The notes beneath the pieces are model-generated. The model saw only the letters and a list, made by a program, of their open reading frames with translations, was not told where the DNA came from and did not search any database. The translations under genes were made by a program, and so were the position numbers. 64,000 bases of DNA, taken from NCBI GenBank assembly GCA_036936605.1, contig JAUPFV010000003.1:79530273-79594272 (forward strand), read 5' to 3'. This document shows positions 41,700 through 52,592 of this stretch, in pieces (the stretch's first letter is position 1; each line of letters starts with the position of its first letter). This DNA is from Limnanthes douglasii subsp. nivea (taxonomy: Eukaryota > Streptophyta > Magnoliopsida > Brassicales > Limnanthaceae).

Positions 41700-43110
41700 A
41701 ATTATTTCTTGTGTTCTAAAGATGATTTTATATCATAAGATGCATTGGTTCGACGTAATAAATGTTAATATTTTGTTATCAAGTTGGTTGATGGTATTCA
41801 ATGTATATGGCATGTATTTGAAGGTAGTGTTACATGCTTGCGTCTTGTTTTATCTCGATTTGTTAGCGAACATGGAGTTACTTATAAATTCATTCATAAT
41901 CATAAATAAGAATTAAGTGTTCATTGTTCGATAAAGAAGAGCAAATGATGTCCATGAAGGTTTTATGCTTCAATTGATAAGTTGAATAGATATATATGTT
42001 ATCCTGGTATCTCTGCATAAAATAAAAAGAATTTGACGTGTGATTTGCTAGTAAATGAGATAAGTGATAATATTCGATCAAAAAATGATATCACTCCCAA
42101 AAACGTTCAAGCCCTTGTTAAATCTGATTATGGTTTAGATATGTCGCATATCATAGATAGTTTTGAACAAATCTATAAGGGAATATTACAAAGATAATTC
42201 TACTTGTTTGGCTTGTTAAAGTTCAATTTAAGGTTTCAAAGACTGTGGACATGACAAGTGATTTTTTTTCTTCTGGAGTACGATGAAGGTATCCGTTTAA
42301 AAAAATAATACTTTATAGCTTATAGAGCTTGTCTTCAAGGTTTTCACTTTTGTCGTATGATGCTCTTATCAATGATATTTGCTTTACCGGTACATATCGA
42401 GGGGTTATAATCTATATAATTAAGAATGGTAACAATTATAAGTTTTTTTGTTGTTTTATGTAATTAGTCTGCTGTCGTAAAAATATAAGATTGGTTTTGG
42501 TATTGTAATTAAGTGTTAACTGGTTGCGTAATTAAGTGCAAATGGGTTTTACAATTATATTTTTGGTTGCAAAATTATGAATTATATAATTGGTTTTTTA
42601 AATTACTTTATCTAACTCATAATTATCACACTTATATCTTTTGTAGGTTTTTTAGTACCTTTTGTATTTGTTCGATCTGAACATGGTAATTGTTGGAAGG
42701 TCGTATATGGAGTTTTCAATTGTTTACCAAATTATTTTTGAAGTTCAATCAGAACCGGTAATGGTTGTTGGTACTTTGAACTACAAATATATTTGTCGTA
42801 TGTGGAAAATTGATTGTTTCATTGTTCTCATATTTGTGCTGTTATATTTAGTATTCAACGAAATCCTTTGGAATATGTGGAGTCATGCTATACTACAAGT
42901 TCTTATAAGGAAACTTATACTTGGGGCATAACGAATTTATCCATTTTTGGTGAAATTGGTCGTCAACTGTTTTCCACCTAGCTTGAGAATGAAAACTGGA
43001 CGACGTAAAAAACAGATTCTATCTTAAGGTGAAGAATTTATTCATAAAGTAAAATGCGGAGGTTGTAAAAAACGTGGTCATAATCGAAGAATATGTGAAG
43101 AAAATATATA
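41700..43110 (+). pseudogene. Mutator-like (MULE) transposase, degenerate
   Basis: The pieces appear in family order in shifting frames. About 42060-42120: ISDNIRSKNDITPKNVQAL, then SDYGLDMSH, matching the MULE N-terminal region (pattern I-x-x-x-I-x-x-x-P-D-x-x-P-x-D-I-x-x-x-I-x-x-x-Y-G). About 42320-42360: AYRACLQGFHFCR, matching the A-C-x-x-G-F segment before the first catalytic Asp. About 42860-42920: NPLEYVESCYTT and KETYTW, the SWIM zinc-finger end. 43055-43096: CGGCKKRGHNRRIC, a perfect C-x2-C-x4-H-x4-C knuckle, as at the C-terminus of MULE transposases. The core with D-D-E between 42400 and 42650 is lost or interrupted by the motif array. MULE transposase cuts and pastes elements with long terminal inverted repeats; none were found here. 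Confidence 0.72.
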
Positions 43111-44310
43111 AAATAGTGTATTTTTTTAATTGGATATTGGTTTTTTTTTTATTTCTTAAAACATTTGAAATTGAATATTGCTTAGCTATGAAAGTAATCA
43201 TTGTTAGTTGGGTGCATAATTATATTATAATAGATTGCGAAAAAATAATTTGTTATGAAATTACGTTATCATCAGCTGCGTAATATTTTAATTTGTTGTG
43301 AAATAACATTTGATTACATAAATAGACATTTGTTATGAAAAATACAACTGTAATTGGGTTGTGAAATTATAGTTTAATTGGTTACAAAATTACGTTATAA
43401 ATGGTTGCAATTGTGACATAAGAATATATAAATAAATAATAAAATAAAATTGATAGTTCAAACAAAAAAGACTATAGTTTAGAGACATACAACTTTTACA
43501 AAAGCAAACATAGTTAAGAAATAAACCAATTGTTTTATGTTTTTTTGTTTGATGCACGATCTTTTTCTGGTTAACGTTAGATATCTTTGTAAATGGTTGT
43601 GGAAATAGATTGATTTTTTTTTCGAGTTTTTTAACATGATATTTAAGAATTTTATTTGATTCTTCCACTTCTTTAATTTATTCGTTGGTTTTTTCCTAAT
43701 TCTTCAATTCGTTTAACGATGTCTTCGTCTAGATCCATATCTTATGATTGCAAAATGAAAAGAAATAAAGGTTGTCAAACTGTGGTTGCGTAATGATGTG
43801 CAAACGTGTTGTGAAAATACATTTTTGAGATGGATTAAAAATGGGTGCGTAATTTTGAGTAAATTACTTGCGTAACTGTAAGTAAATTGGTTGTGAAATT
43901 ATTTTTTTGTTGCAAAAAAATACGGAAGTTACTTGTTGATATTGATTCTTCCAATTGTTAAATTCTTATTAAAGATTGTTTATTTCTCCCTTAAACTGAA
44001 ATGTGTTTAAAGTTCTTGACGTGGAGAATACTCATTCTTTTGATATTTTTTTTATCTACATTACAAAGTTAAAATACATGTAAATTAGTTTGAAACTAAT
44101 TGTCAGTTTGGTTCGTAAATACATACAGTTGGGTTGTGAAAAAGTTGTGTTTATGTTTGAAAAATAAAATATAAAGTTTGCGTTAAAACTAAATGTAAGT
44201 TGGGTGCTTAAATACGTTGAAGTCTGATGCGGAAAAGGTCGGTTGAGTTTGAAAAACATAAAAGAAACTAGATGTCAGAATATAGTGTCATTTGGTTTCG
44301 TAAATACGTA
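42470..44310. repeat. GGTTGCGTAATTAAG-type motif array, later blocks
   Basis: Further copies cluster at 42470-42600, 43205-43420, 43780-43930 and 44105-44310, for example GGTTGCGTAATTAAG, GGTTGCAAAATTATG, GGGTTGTGAAATTATAG, GGTTACAAAATTACG and GGTTTCGTAAATACG. Counting by eye gives about thirty over 41270-44310. They flank and interrupt the MULE relic and all point the same way. Confidence 0.6.
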
Positions 44311-44767
44311 AAATTAAGCTAAAAAAGAACAAAAAATCAACGAGAACATTTTAACAAGAGAACAAGATGTTCCTAGTTTACTATTTGTATTTTTGGTGGC
44401 TTAAAAAGATATGTAAATCATCAAAACCAAACACAAACAGTTCTTAAGAACAAAGCAATCGAAAAATTAAAGATAAAAAGAGTAATTTTATTGTGAAAAT
44501 CTAATTTAGTAGATGATTTATGTTGAACTGGTTGAGATTCCACTAAAATTTGTTGCAGAAATCTGTAATTTTAAAGATTTGTGAGTTTCAATTTTAGAGA
44601 AAAAGAAAAGGGTTGTTAGTCGGCCGAAAAAAAATCCAAATTTTTTCTTCTGTTTTTATGTTTTTATATCCGAAATATATTGTTGGTAGATATTATGTTA
44701 AAAATTTATGGATAACTTTAAAAAAAAATGATAATTTATGGTCGGTAACCCCTTTAAGATATACACA

Positions 44768-45465
44768 CATAGGGGTGTTTATCGGTTCGGGTTTTATCGG
44801 AACCGGACCAGACCGCTAAGCTTATCGGTTCGGACCAGACGAGACCGTTAAGTTTTCGATCTGGTCCGGTCTAGTTTGGTCCAATTCGGTTCGGTTCTGG
44901 TTCTGGTTCGGTCCGAGTTTGGGTCGGTCCGAGTTTGGGTCGGTCCGAGTTTAGTCCGGTCTTGTTTTGGTCCTTTTCGGTTCGGTCCGGTTTCGGTTCA
45001 GTCCGTTATCGGTTTGGTCCGTTATCGGTCCGGTTTGGTCAGGTCCGATCTATTTATAAAATTTAATTTAATTAAAATTTAATTTTTAATTTTTTTTAAA
45101 TAAATAAATAACATAAAAAATAAAAATCAAAGTTTAGAAGTTAATTTTTGATTTTTTTATTAAAAATAGGTAATTAACTATTAATTTTGAAAATATAATA
45201 TATAAAAAATTATTAATAATAATAATAATAATAAATTAATCGGTCCAACGGTTTTATTGGTTCGGTTCCTTATCGGTTCTACTGGTTTATCAATTTTATC
45301 TGTTTGGTTTCGTATCGGTTCTACCGGTTACCGATTTTATCGTTTCGGTTCCTAATCGGTTTATCGGTTTTATTGGTCCAGTTCCGAACTGGTTTTGTTG
45401 TTTCGATTTCTTATCGGTTTCGGTTTTTAAGATGGAACCGCTAACCTGTTAAAATTCTAACCCTA
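44768..45465. repeat. CGGTTCGG-rich repeat island (possible hAT-type relic)
   Basis: The left arm (44768-45055) and right arm (45240-45450) are built from variants of ATCGGTTCGGTCCGG, all in one orientation, around an AT-rich middle with an (AAT)n run at 45212-45236. The left end TAGGGGTGTTTATCGG resembles the terminus of many plant hAT-family non-autonomous elements (TAGGGGTG), and the right side ends CTAACCCTA. No matching 8-bp flanks were found. A translated frame (44876-45082) is only a product of the repeat. Confidence 0.5.
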
Positions 45466-46221
45466 AAGAGACATAAATTTAAGTAAAATCTAATTCAATA
45501 TTTTATTAGAATCGTCGGTAAACTATCACTTATAACAACATTAATTAATCCATCACGTTTATGTTAGGCTAACAAATTATTAAATTAAACACACATCCAA
45601 TACAATTTAAAACGCTACAAAACTATTGTGTTACTATCAAAGGCTATGTACCATATTTTTATTGTACGACCCTTCGTAGTTTAAAAGAGCATGGCTTATA
45701 ATAGTTCAGTGACAGATTGTCGTTTCTCTCTCACAGTATTTTAAACATGTGCGTTCTTATTATTAAAATAGTACGTACCAGCTTGGCTATTATTATGTAT
45801 ATTCAACAAGAAACATAATTGCCCCTCAACTATTAAAAAAAGTACAAAATTTTCAAAACCACCCAATATTATTTTAGTAAAAGTTATATATTGTCTCAAC
45901 ATTTATTTTTATATAGTCTATTTAAATAGATTCTTTCAAAAATAAAAAAAATAATTGATTTTTATATTATAATTAATTTTAAATTGATTTTTGTGTGAAA
46001 TTAATTAACATGTAATTTTTTTTTTAACTTTTCCCATCAAGCTTCCTTATTATTAAAATAAAAATTGATATTACAAAAACTTAAGTAGAAAACCCACAAA
46101 AGTTTGAGGACCTAAACGAAATTTAACTAAACCAGTAACGGTTCCATTTTTGAATTACAGAGAGAAGAATAGGGAGATGATTTATCCATGGCGATCGACC
46201 ATCTCTTGAAGAACCACACAT
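45466..46221. other. Spacer before the LINE
   Basis: No gene assigned. At 46189 an ATGGCGATCGACC context on the plus strand looks like a plant start codon after a purine-rich leader, but its frame ends within 31 codons as it enters the LINE. Confidence 0.35.
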
Positions 46222-46689
46222 CTAATCCAATACTCTCAAATACCCTACTCTTATCCTTTCAAAATGAATTACTGCACTGAAGGGGTTATGGATATCATGA
46301 GGCTTAAAATCGAAAAACTTCCTGGAGTTCAGAGCATGCTTATAGAGCCAATTAGCAGCGTTATTCTGCTCACAAAATGTGTGTGAGATGATCATTGAAG
46401 AGACAATCAAGCTTCTACATATGTAGAAAATCAGATCAAAGTACCAAGTATATTTCCCATGCTGAAGAAGCTCGACCAGAATCTTTGAATCGACTTCAAT
46501 GTCCATATTCAAAATTCCCGCAGAGTGACAAACCTGTAATCCATCCATCAAGGTCCTGCATTCAGAAACAATCGGTTTATTTTTGCCATAGCCCAGAGTG
46601 AACTCACCACCGTGGTTCCTAACCACACCACCATCACTGGCTTCTCCAGAGGCTTCATCTGTATTAAATTTGAAGCGATTTGATTTCAA
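46222..46689 (-). pseudogene. LINE ORF2, RNase H domain
   Basis: The longest intact frame of the element, 155 codons. It reads FKFNTDEASGEASDGGVVR (pattern K-x-N-x-D-G-A-x...G-G-V-I-R; the usual Gly after Asp is Glu), ECRTLMDGLQVCHSAGI with the catalytic Glu, and IEVDSKILVELL with the second Asp. The fold is that of the RNase H-like domain common at the end of plant LINE ORF2. Its role is thought to be removal of template RNA. Confidence 0.85.
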
Positions 46690-47560
46690 ATTCTACCACG
46701 TGACAAATATATGAGCCATGATGTTGGTGAGGTGATTCACACAGCCAAGCTTGATAGCATTTTTTAGATTACTGCTCCAATGCTTCCTTTTTTAAAAGCT
46801 TGGAGTTGTCCAGTCGTGACACAATGTATAGAATGTAGTCGATCATTGATTTGCTACTGATAACTTTATTCTGATGCATCCTTTTATTTCTGGCAGCCCA
46901 GATTACCTAGGTGATTTGGGGGGGGGGGAGAATTATTCTGATGTTGCAGACTTTAATCGATGACCAGTGCCAGACACTAATCATGTAAGGGAGCACCATA
47001 TTTGGAGTGATGTTGATGTTAAAGAGCGCACTAAAATAGTTTCGCATTGCCCACGACTGGGAACATTGAACCAGAACATGATTAGTAGTCTCAGGCTTGT
47101 TACAACACTGGTATTTAGAAGCTATTTGAATTTGTTTCTTTTGGAGAGCAGCATCAGTGGGAATCCTGTTATAGAGAGCACGCTAGAGCAAGAACGCGAA
47201 CTTTCTTGGTGTCACTGAATTCTAGGTTTTCTGAAAAAGATTTGATCTGTTGCATTTAGTTCGAATTTCTTTCCACATATGCTTTGAATTCAACTTACCC
47301 TCAGAAGACAGAGACTAAAGGATAATATCAGGATTAAAGTTAAGAGTAATGTTAGAGATTTTTGTTATTTCAGTAGGACTGGCATGCTGCCTGAGTTCAT
47401 CAAAGTTCCAGCTACCATTGATCCAAAACTGATTCACACTAATATCACCAGAGTCCCATAACCAACTCCTATCATCAATGTCGTTGAATATAGAATGAAA
47501 GGATTCTTTGAACACCATAGAGCCAACCAAAAATCCAAGTTGCCATGACTTGGATTCCAA
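46690..47560 (-). pseudogene. LINE ORF2, zf-RVT region and spacer
   Basis: About 46980-47230 reads FAFLL, RALYNRIPTDAALQKKQI and CCNKPETTNHVLVQC, the zinc-binding zf-RVT domain that follows plant LINE RT (pattern C-x2-C-x5-7-H-x4-C). The piece 47315-47560 is the weakly conserved region before it (WLWDSGDISVNQFW). A run of nine or more G at about 46918 is an obvious slippage site. Confidence 0.75.
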
Positions 47561-47699
47561 AAAATAAATCTTTCAGCTTTGTCTCTTATGCTTCTGATCC
47601 TTGTCCAAGTATTTAGTTTCTTTACAGAAGGATGAGCTAGGATACGATGAAGATTATGACAGAAAATTGAGTATAATAACTTAGACCAAAGAGAATTTT

Positions 47700-49480
47700 A
47701 AGCCCTGAAGTTTTACTCGAGTTTAAAAGAGTAGATTGTCTGCCAGTCTCTCAGGATTTTAATGTTGAGCCCTCCATATTCGTGAGGTTTACAGAGACTA
47801 TTCCAATTCGACCATACAATAGATTGACTATTATCTTTGCTACTCCATATAAATATATTGAAAAGTCTTTCAAGTTTATCAATTACTGTATTAGGAAGAA
47901 AAAAGTGCTGAATTAGAAATGTAGGATAGGCCAAAAGAACCGATTAAATTAAAGTAAGTCTTCCAGCAAATAATAGCAATAACCTGTCCCACTCTTCAAT
48001 CTTGTTTCTAATTTTAGAGATCATCTTATCAAAGTTATTGACTATTTTATTTTTACAGATGATGGAGCCAAGATACTTGAAGGGAAGGTGCTTGTAGTTA
48101 AATCACAGACTCAGCTCCAACTTGTGCACTCTGTGAGCAGACAGTTTCTTAGAGACTATAATCTTGAATTTATTTATATTGATGACCTGACAAGAGAAAG
48201 TTTGGTAGCGAAGACATAACTTATTAAACTGAAGAATAGAAGATGCAGAGCCATTGGTGAAGACCATTAAGTCATGAGCAAATAAGAGACAATGTATGTT
48301 TGCATTTCCTCTAGTTTTAAATCTTACAATAGGCTTCTCATCATATGATCTTTTAAACCCTCTTATCAAGTATTCCTCAGCCAAAATGAAAAGGCTAGGA
48401 GACAATGGGTCTCCCTACCTAAGCCCTTGCGTAGTGCTGAAATAGCATTTCATCTCTCCATTAACAATGATTGAGGAGTTTACATTGCTCATTCACTTTC
48501 TAACCAAAGAAATAAAGCTAGTGTTGAACCCAAAGTTTGATAAAATTTCGAGAAGAAACCTGTGATTGAGTCTGTCGAAGGCTTTCTCCATGTCAACCCT
48601 CAAAATGGCATTGCTCCCTTTTGATTTAATGTTTATGTCCTGACTTAGTTCCTGAGAAATAAGAATAGTTTCATGTATGCTTCTCCCTCTTACAAACGCT
48701 CCATGTTCCTGAGATATTAGTCTAGGTAGAATAAGAACAAGTTTGTTGTTGATAAATTTAGAGATGATTTTGCTGATCAATGTAGTCAACCTTATATGTC
48801 TGAAATCTTGCCACTTGTTTTGGTGAAGAGTTTCAGGAATAAGACAGATCACAGTTACTTGAATGCCTTTAGGGAAATTGCAGCCTTTAAAAACATCCTG
48901 AATAGCATCACAAATATCAGATGAAATAATGGCCTAGTAGCTTTTAAAAAACTCACCATTAAACCCATCAGCCCCTGCAGCACTTGTTGAGTCAAGAGTG
49001 TTAATAATAGTGAAAATATCCTCAACATCATGGATAGCCATTAGAGTAGCATTATCTTCATCCTTAACTAAAGAAGAAATAAGATTTATCAAGTTTTCAG
49101 CTGTATCATGGTTAGTATTAGAAGAAAGGAGAGAGCTGAAACAATCCACCGCAGATTTACTGATGTCCTCCTGATTCTCCAGCCAACCATCACCAGACCA
49201 TATACGATTTATCTTGTTTCTTCTAGCCCTTTTCTTAACAAAGTTGTGGAATGTAGCTGTGTTCCTATCACCGTCTTTTAACCATTTATAGTGAGATTTC
49301 TGCCTCGAATAATTTTCTTCCCTAGCAAGTAAAGAAATGTGAGAAACTTTAGCATTGTTGAGCAGACTTTCATCAATGAGATCAAGGGAGTTCTGGTAAA
49401 CATTCTCTCGAAAATTGATTTCTTCTTCAGAGGTCTTTATGGCGTCAAACACATTCCCAAAACCTTTTTGTTCCAAATAT
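47700..49480 (-). pseudogene. LINE ORF2, reverse transcriptase
   Basis: Pieces in order: 48934-49476 is the region before RT, with SHYKWLKDGDRNTATFHNF and TSAAGADGFNGEFFKSY; 48493-48852 has the RT fingers, KWQDFRHIRLTTLISKIISK, HGAFVRGRSIHETIL and ILRVDMEKAFDRLNH; 48103-48405 carries the palm box FAHDLMVF, where the usual Y-A-D-D has lost its first Asp (His); 47713-47934 is the thumb side with IVWSNWNSLCKPHEYGGL. The catalytic loss and several stops make it dead. Confidence 0.88.
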
Positions 49481-49599
49481 TTAGATCAACTTTTAGCCTT
49501 TTTAATTTAAACCAAAACCTATATAAAGGGATGCCAGCCATCTCACAAGACCAGCTCTTCTTCACACAATCTAAGAACTTAGGGTACATCACCCACATA

Positions 49600-50320
49600 T
49601 TCAAAAACTTGAAAATACTCTTGAGGATGTTTTGATTAGAAGATATAAATGATTGAAATAGAGCAATAATCTGAACAGTTTCTGGCTAAGTGGACAACCT
49701 TCGTCTTATCAAAATAGTTTAACCAGGGAGTGTTGTAGAGCACTCTGTAAAGACGTTTCCACTTCCGTCCATTTGACCAGGTATACCTTGAACCATTAAA
49801 CCCCGCGTCAGTAAGGTTACAGTCCATTATAGATTCATTAAAATCATCAGCACTTATGGTGCAGTTTCAAGTACAAGAAAGCTGCTCAGCAAGGTTTGTA
49901 ATAGAGTTGAAATCGCCAAATATTATCCACTCAATAGAATGTTCCTCAATAGCCCTCAAAGTGTCCAAACGAGTATTCCCTAGTTCCCTTTTACACTTAG
50001 CATAGATCACAGATACATGAAAGTCTTTGTTGAGAAGGTTTTAGTGGACGTTAAGATGTAATATTTGATATTGATCCACTAAGATATCAACATTGAACTC
50101 CTAATGCCAAAGAACCCAAATCTTGTTACTGATATTTGCATATGAAAAACTGAAATTTAACTTGTTTGAAACCTTTTGTAAGTTACTCATCTGCATCATT
50201 GGCTCATGTATAACAAATAGACTTGGCTTTGATGATTTACATAAAGATTGAATTTTTCTTATAGTATTTTTGTTTCATATTCCTCTCACGTTCCAGTTCA
50301 GTATGGAAATTTTTATTTAA
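49600..50320 (-). pseudogene. LINE ORF2, AP-like endonuclease
   Basis: ORF2 opens at about 50315 with SILNWNVRGI (the N-W-N-x-R-G start of the plant LINE endonuclease), interrupted by TGA in the next codons. It continues through SLFVIHEP and EWIIFGDFNSI-like residues (pattern G-D-F-N) to the frame 49636-49827 with GFNGSRYTWSNG, RLYRVLYN and the S-D-Y segment, where the usual S-D-H has Tyr. This enzyme nicks target DNA. Confidence 0.82.
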
Positions 50321-50389
50321 TGATGAAAGGAGGTTTATGAGCTCTTTTGAGCTTGATTAACTTTGAGGAAGATGGACCTTTGGAGTTCC

Positions 50390-51197
50390 AATTTTTCAGT
50401 CTTCTGGGTTTTTTAAGATCATTCTTCTTGCAATCTTCATGAAGCAAATCTTCTTTGCTAACAGCTGACTCTGGAAGGCTACCAACGATTTCTTTTGTTG
50501 GTGAAGAGGGAGTAATAAGATTTTTTTGTTTGGCTCAAACATTGCATGCCTCGCTAAAACTTGTAGAGCTTCCGTAATATCAAAATCGTTGACAATCTGA
50601 CAACATTCATTATTGTTTGAGGATGGTTGCTGAAAAACTTCCCTAGCCTTATTTATCACATTCAGGTTAGTACTATTATCATCTTTCTCATTATCTTCAG
50701 TTAAAAGATCCATAGAATTATTAGTTTCTCTGTTAACAACAATATAATTCAATTTTAAAGGAAATTCATTATGGGTGTTAACCTGTGTTTTGTTTATATT
50801 GTGAACCTTTTGAGAGATTAAGGATTTATTGCATTCTGAACTTGAATGTCTTATATGAGAACATACACTTCAGTATTCAGGATGCTTGTCATATACGATA
50901 TTTAACCAAAGGTCTTCTTCTCCAAACTTGATTAATATGTTTTTGATTAATGGCTTCGAAATGTCGATTTCTGACCATAATATACAATAGTTTTGCTTTA
51001 CTCTATTCACCTTAGGAACCCAAATTCTTAGGGGGATACCAACAACTTTAGCAACTTCACATATTGTTGATTCATTGTACATAAACTCCGGGAGATATGG
51101 AATAGTTACCCAGATAGGTGTTAGAGGAAACGCATTGTTAGGATCAAACTTACGTGTCCACTCAGTAATCTCATGAGTTTGCCACCAACATTCCAAA
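50390..51197 (-). pseudogene. LINE ORF1, 3' part (DUF4283-like and C-terminal region)
   Basis: The frame around 50870-51226 reads TPIWVTIPYLPEFMYNEST, VVGIPLRIW and SEIDISKPLIKNI, matching the DUF4283/RNA-binding region of plant LINE ORF1 (pattern V-W-V-R-L-P-x-L-P...I-G-x-P-L...E-I-D-L-S-K-P-L). The following zinc knuckle is not visible. The 118-codon frame 50396-50752 is a Ser/Asn-rich C-terminal tail without known motifs. The part above 51202 belongs to the inserted LTR. Confidence 0.75.
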
Positions 51198-51202
51198 CAT
51201 TC

Positions 51203-51601
51203 TGATGTAGTCAAGACTGCGGACAAACTAGTTTCTCTCTCAGGTATCAGAATTGGGTCAAACAGGTATTTTAATCGAGGATTTCGACGAGCCCGTCAGA
51301 TTTCAAAACTGTGACTTTGTCACAAAGTTTGATACCCAAATTCGACCTATAAAGCCTTTGAAAACCAGATTTAATATTTTAGTGTTAATTTTATTTATTT
51401 TATTTTAAAATATTTATGTAATTTCCCTTATTTAGAATTAGGGTTTTTGGTAGTGATATATAAAGCATCATATACCCTATTTTGCTGTCAGACTTTGATT
51501 AATTAAATTTTGGATATTATTTCTTTGAGTCTCCTTATTTCTCTAACCTAGGGTTAGGATTTTATCGTTTCTTTCTCTTCTAATCTTCCGTCACACCATC
51601 A
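51203..51601 (+). repeat. Solo LTR of the TGATGTAG family, with 5-bp target duplication
   Basis: 399 bp, TGATGTAGTC...ACACCATCA, flanked by CATTC on both sides (51198-51202 and 51602-51606). It matches the LTR at 61711-62180 on the other strand (for example GACAAACTAGT and CAGGTATCAGA near the start, AACTTTGTCAC, and TCTTCTAATCTTCCG at the end) and more distantly the LTRs at 28287 and 60624. It splits LINE ORF1 codons that resume on each side. A solo LTR arises by recombination between the two LTRs of a full copy. Confidence 0.9.
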
Positions 51602-51606
51602 CATTC

Positions 51607-52160
51607 CTATACCAAATATTCTTTAAATCCTCATAACTGTCAAATTCCACAAGAACATGCCTGTAATCTCATAACGAAAGGTTGTACTTGGCTTTAAAGT
51701 TAAATTTACCCAGGAAGCTTTTAATGGTATTGAAAGATGGTTTGCCTGCAGCAAACTTACCAACAAGGGTGTGCTTCGACATTTTCTTGAGAGATAGTTT
51801 ATCCTTGCCTTCAAAACTTATCACTGAGTAGTCCCTATTCTGGGTAACTGCCACATTCTTGTGTTCCAAAACTTGATTTTCTGGTTTCAGAGTTTCTGCA
51901 TAAGAGCATAGATTTGGAGATGATTCTTTTGTGATTTTGGATGTCACATTTCTTATAATTGTATTTTCGTATGCAGGATTGTTTCGAACAAGAGCAGCAT
52001 CACCGAGAGGTTGATTAGGGTTTCTTAAACTATCACCATTCCTTTGTTCATCTTTGCTCTGTTTCCTTAGCAGAGGAAATTCAGAGTCATATGGCAGCAG
52101 ATTTTCAGGACAAGAATTTGAATAGATGGGAGAAGATAAATGGTAATCTCTCTATCCTCC
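51607..52160 (-). pseudogene. LINE ORF1, 5' part
   Basis: The frame 51669-51947 reads SFEGKDKLSLKKMSKHTLVG and KFAAGKPSF, the L-V-G-K-F-x-x-G-x-P segment that starts DUF4283. After one stop it continues HVLVEFDSYEDLKNIW up to the LTR junction. Above 51947 one frame extends to about 52130 as a polar N-terminus (RNPNQPLGDAALVRNNPA). The start codon is uncertain. Confidence 0.75.
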
Positions 52161-52592
52161 ATTGAAATCTGATAGAAGTAATCAACCACCATTAAAGGCC
52201 AAATTCGAGAAAGCCACACTTTGTTTTCTTAGAGAGAAAGCAAAGACATCTTCCTTATATATATATTTTTTAATTTAACTATAGTTTATATATTATTAAT
52301 ATAAAAAAATTAAAATCAAACAAAAAATCCGTACTATTCATACATTCATTAAAGCTAAAAAGTGAACGCACAACTAAGTCCTAAATATAATAAACATTAA
52401 TCTAATATTTTTTTATTCAAACTATAATCCATATAGTAAAAATAAAAACAAAAAAAACCAAAAAAATTAAACTTGAAAGAATAAATTGCACTTTTCTTTT
52501 GCTTTTGGACAATATCGATCCAGCCTGTCGACAATGGAAGCATCTTCTAAGTCGATGGGTTGAGTAGACATTCGAAAATCACGATAGTTTTA
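52161..52592. other. AT-rich spacer
   Basis: A-rich stretches at 52300-52470; nothing recognised. Confidence 0.4.

Larger units (their letters stand above)
46222..52160 (-). mobile_element. Plant L1-type LINE, degenerate, split by a solo LTR
   Basis: A non-LTR retrotransposon on the minus strand: ORF1 (about 52160 to 50390, with a 399-bp LTR inserted) and ORF2 (about 50320 to 46222) with endonuclease, RT, zf-RVT and RNase H. The C-terminal RNase H is a feature of several plant L1 groups. A poly-A tail and target duplication were not found, so the 3' end is uncertain. Each ORF carries stops, but the order is intact. Confidence 0.85.

Noticed and set aside
36890..44310. CRISPR array, suggested by recurring short motifs
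   Set aside because: Repeats are diverged, spacing is irregular, there are no unique spacers of constant length, and the sequence is clearly plant.
40550..44760. Terminal inverted repeats of the MULE
   Set aside because: I compared the sequences left of 41.2 kb with the reverse complement of 44.3-44.8 kb and found no convincing match beyond A/T runs.
44876..45082. 68-codon plus frame rich in Val, Arg, Ser and Gly
   Set aside because: It is a translation of the CGGTCCGAGTTTGG-type repeats and has no independent support.
46189..46284. ATGGCGATCGACC start context after a purine-rich leader, as if a host gene were cut by the LINE
   Set aside because: The frame ends after 31 codons, partly within LINE RNase H antisense, and no continuation was found beyond 52.2 kb.
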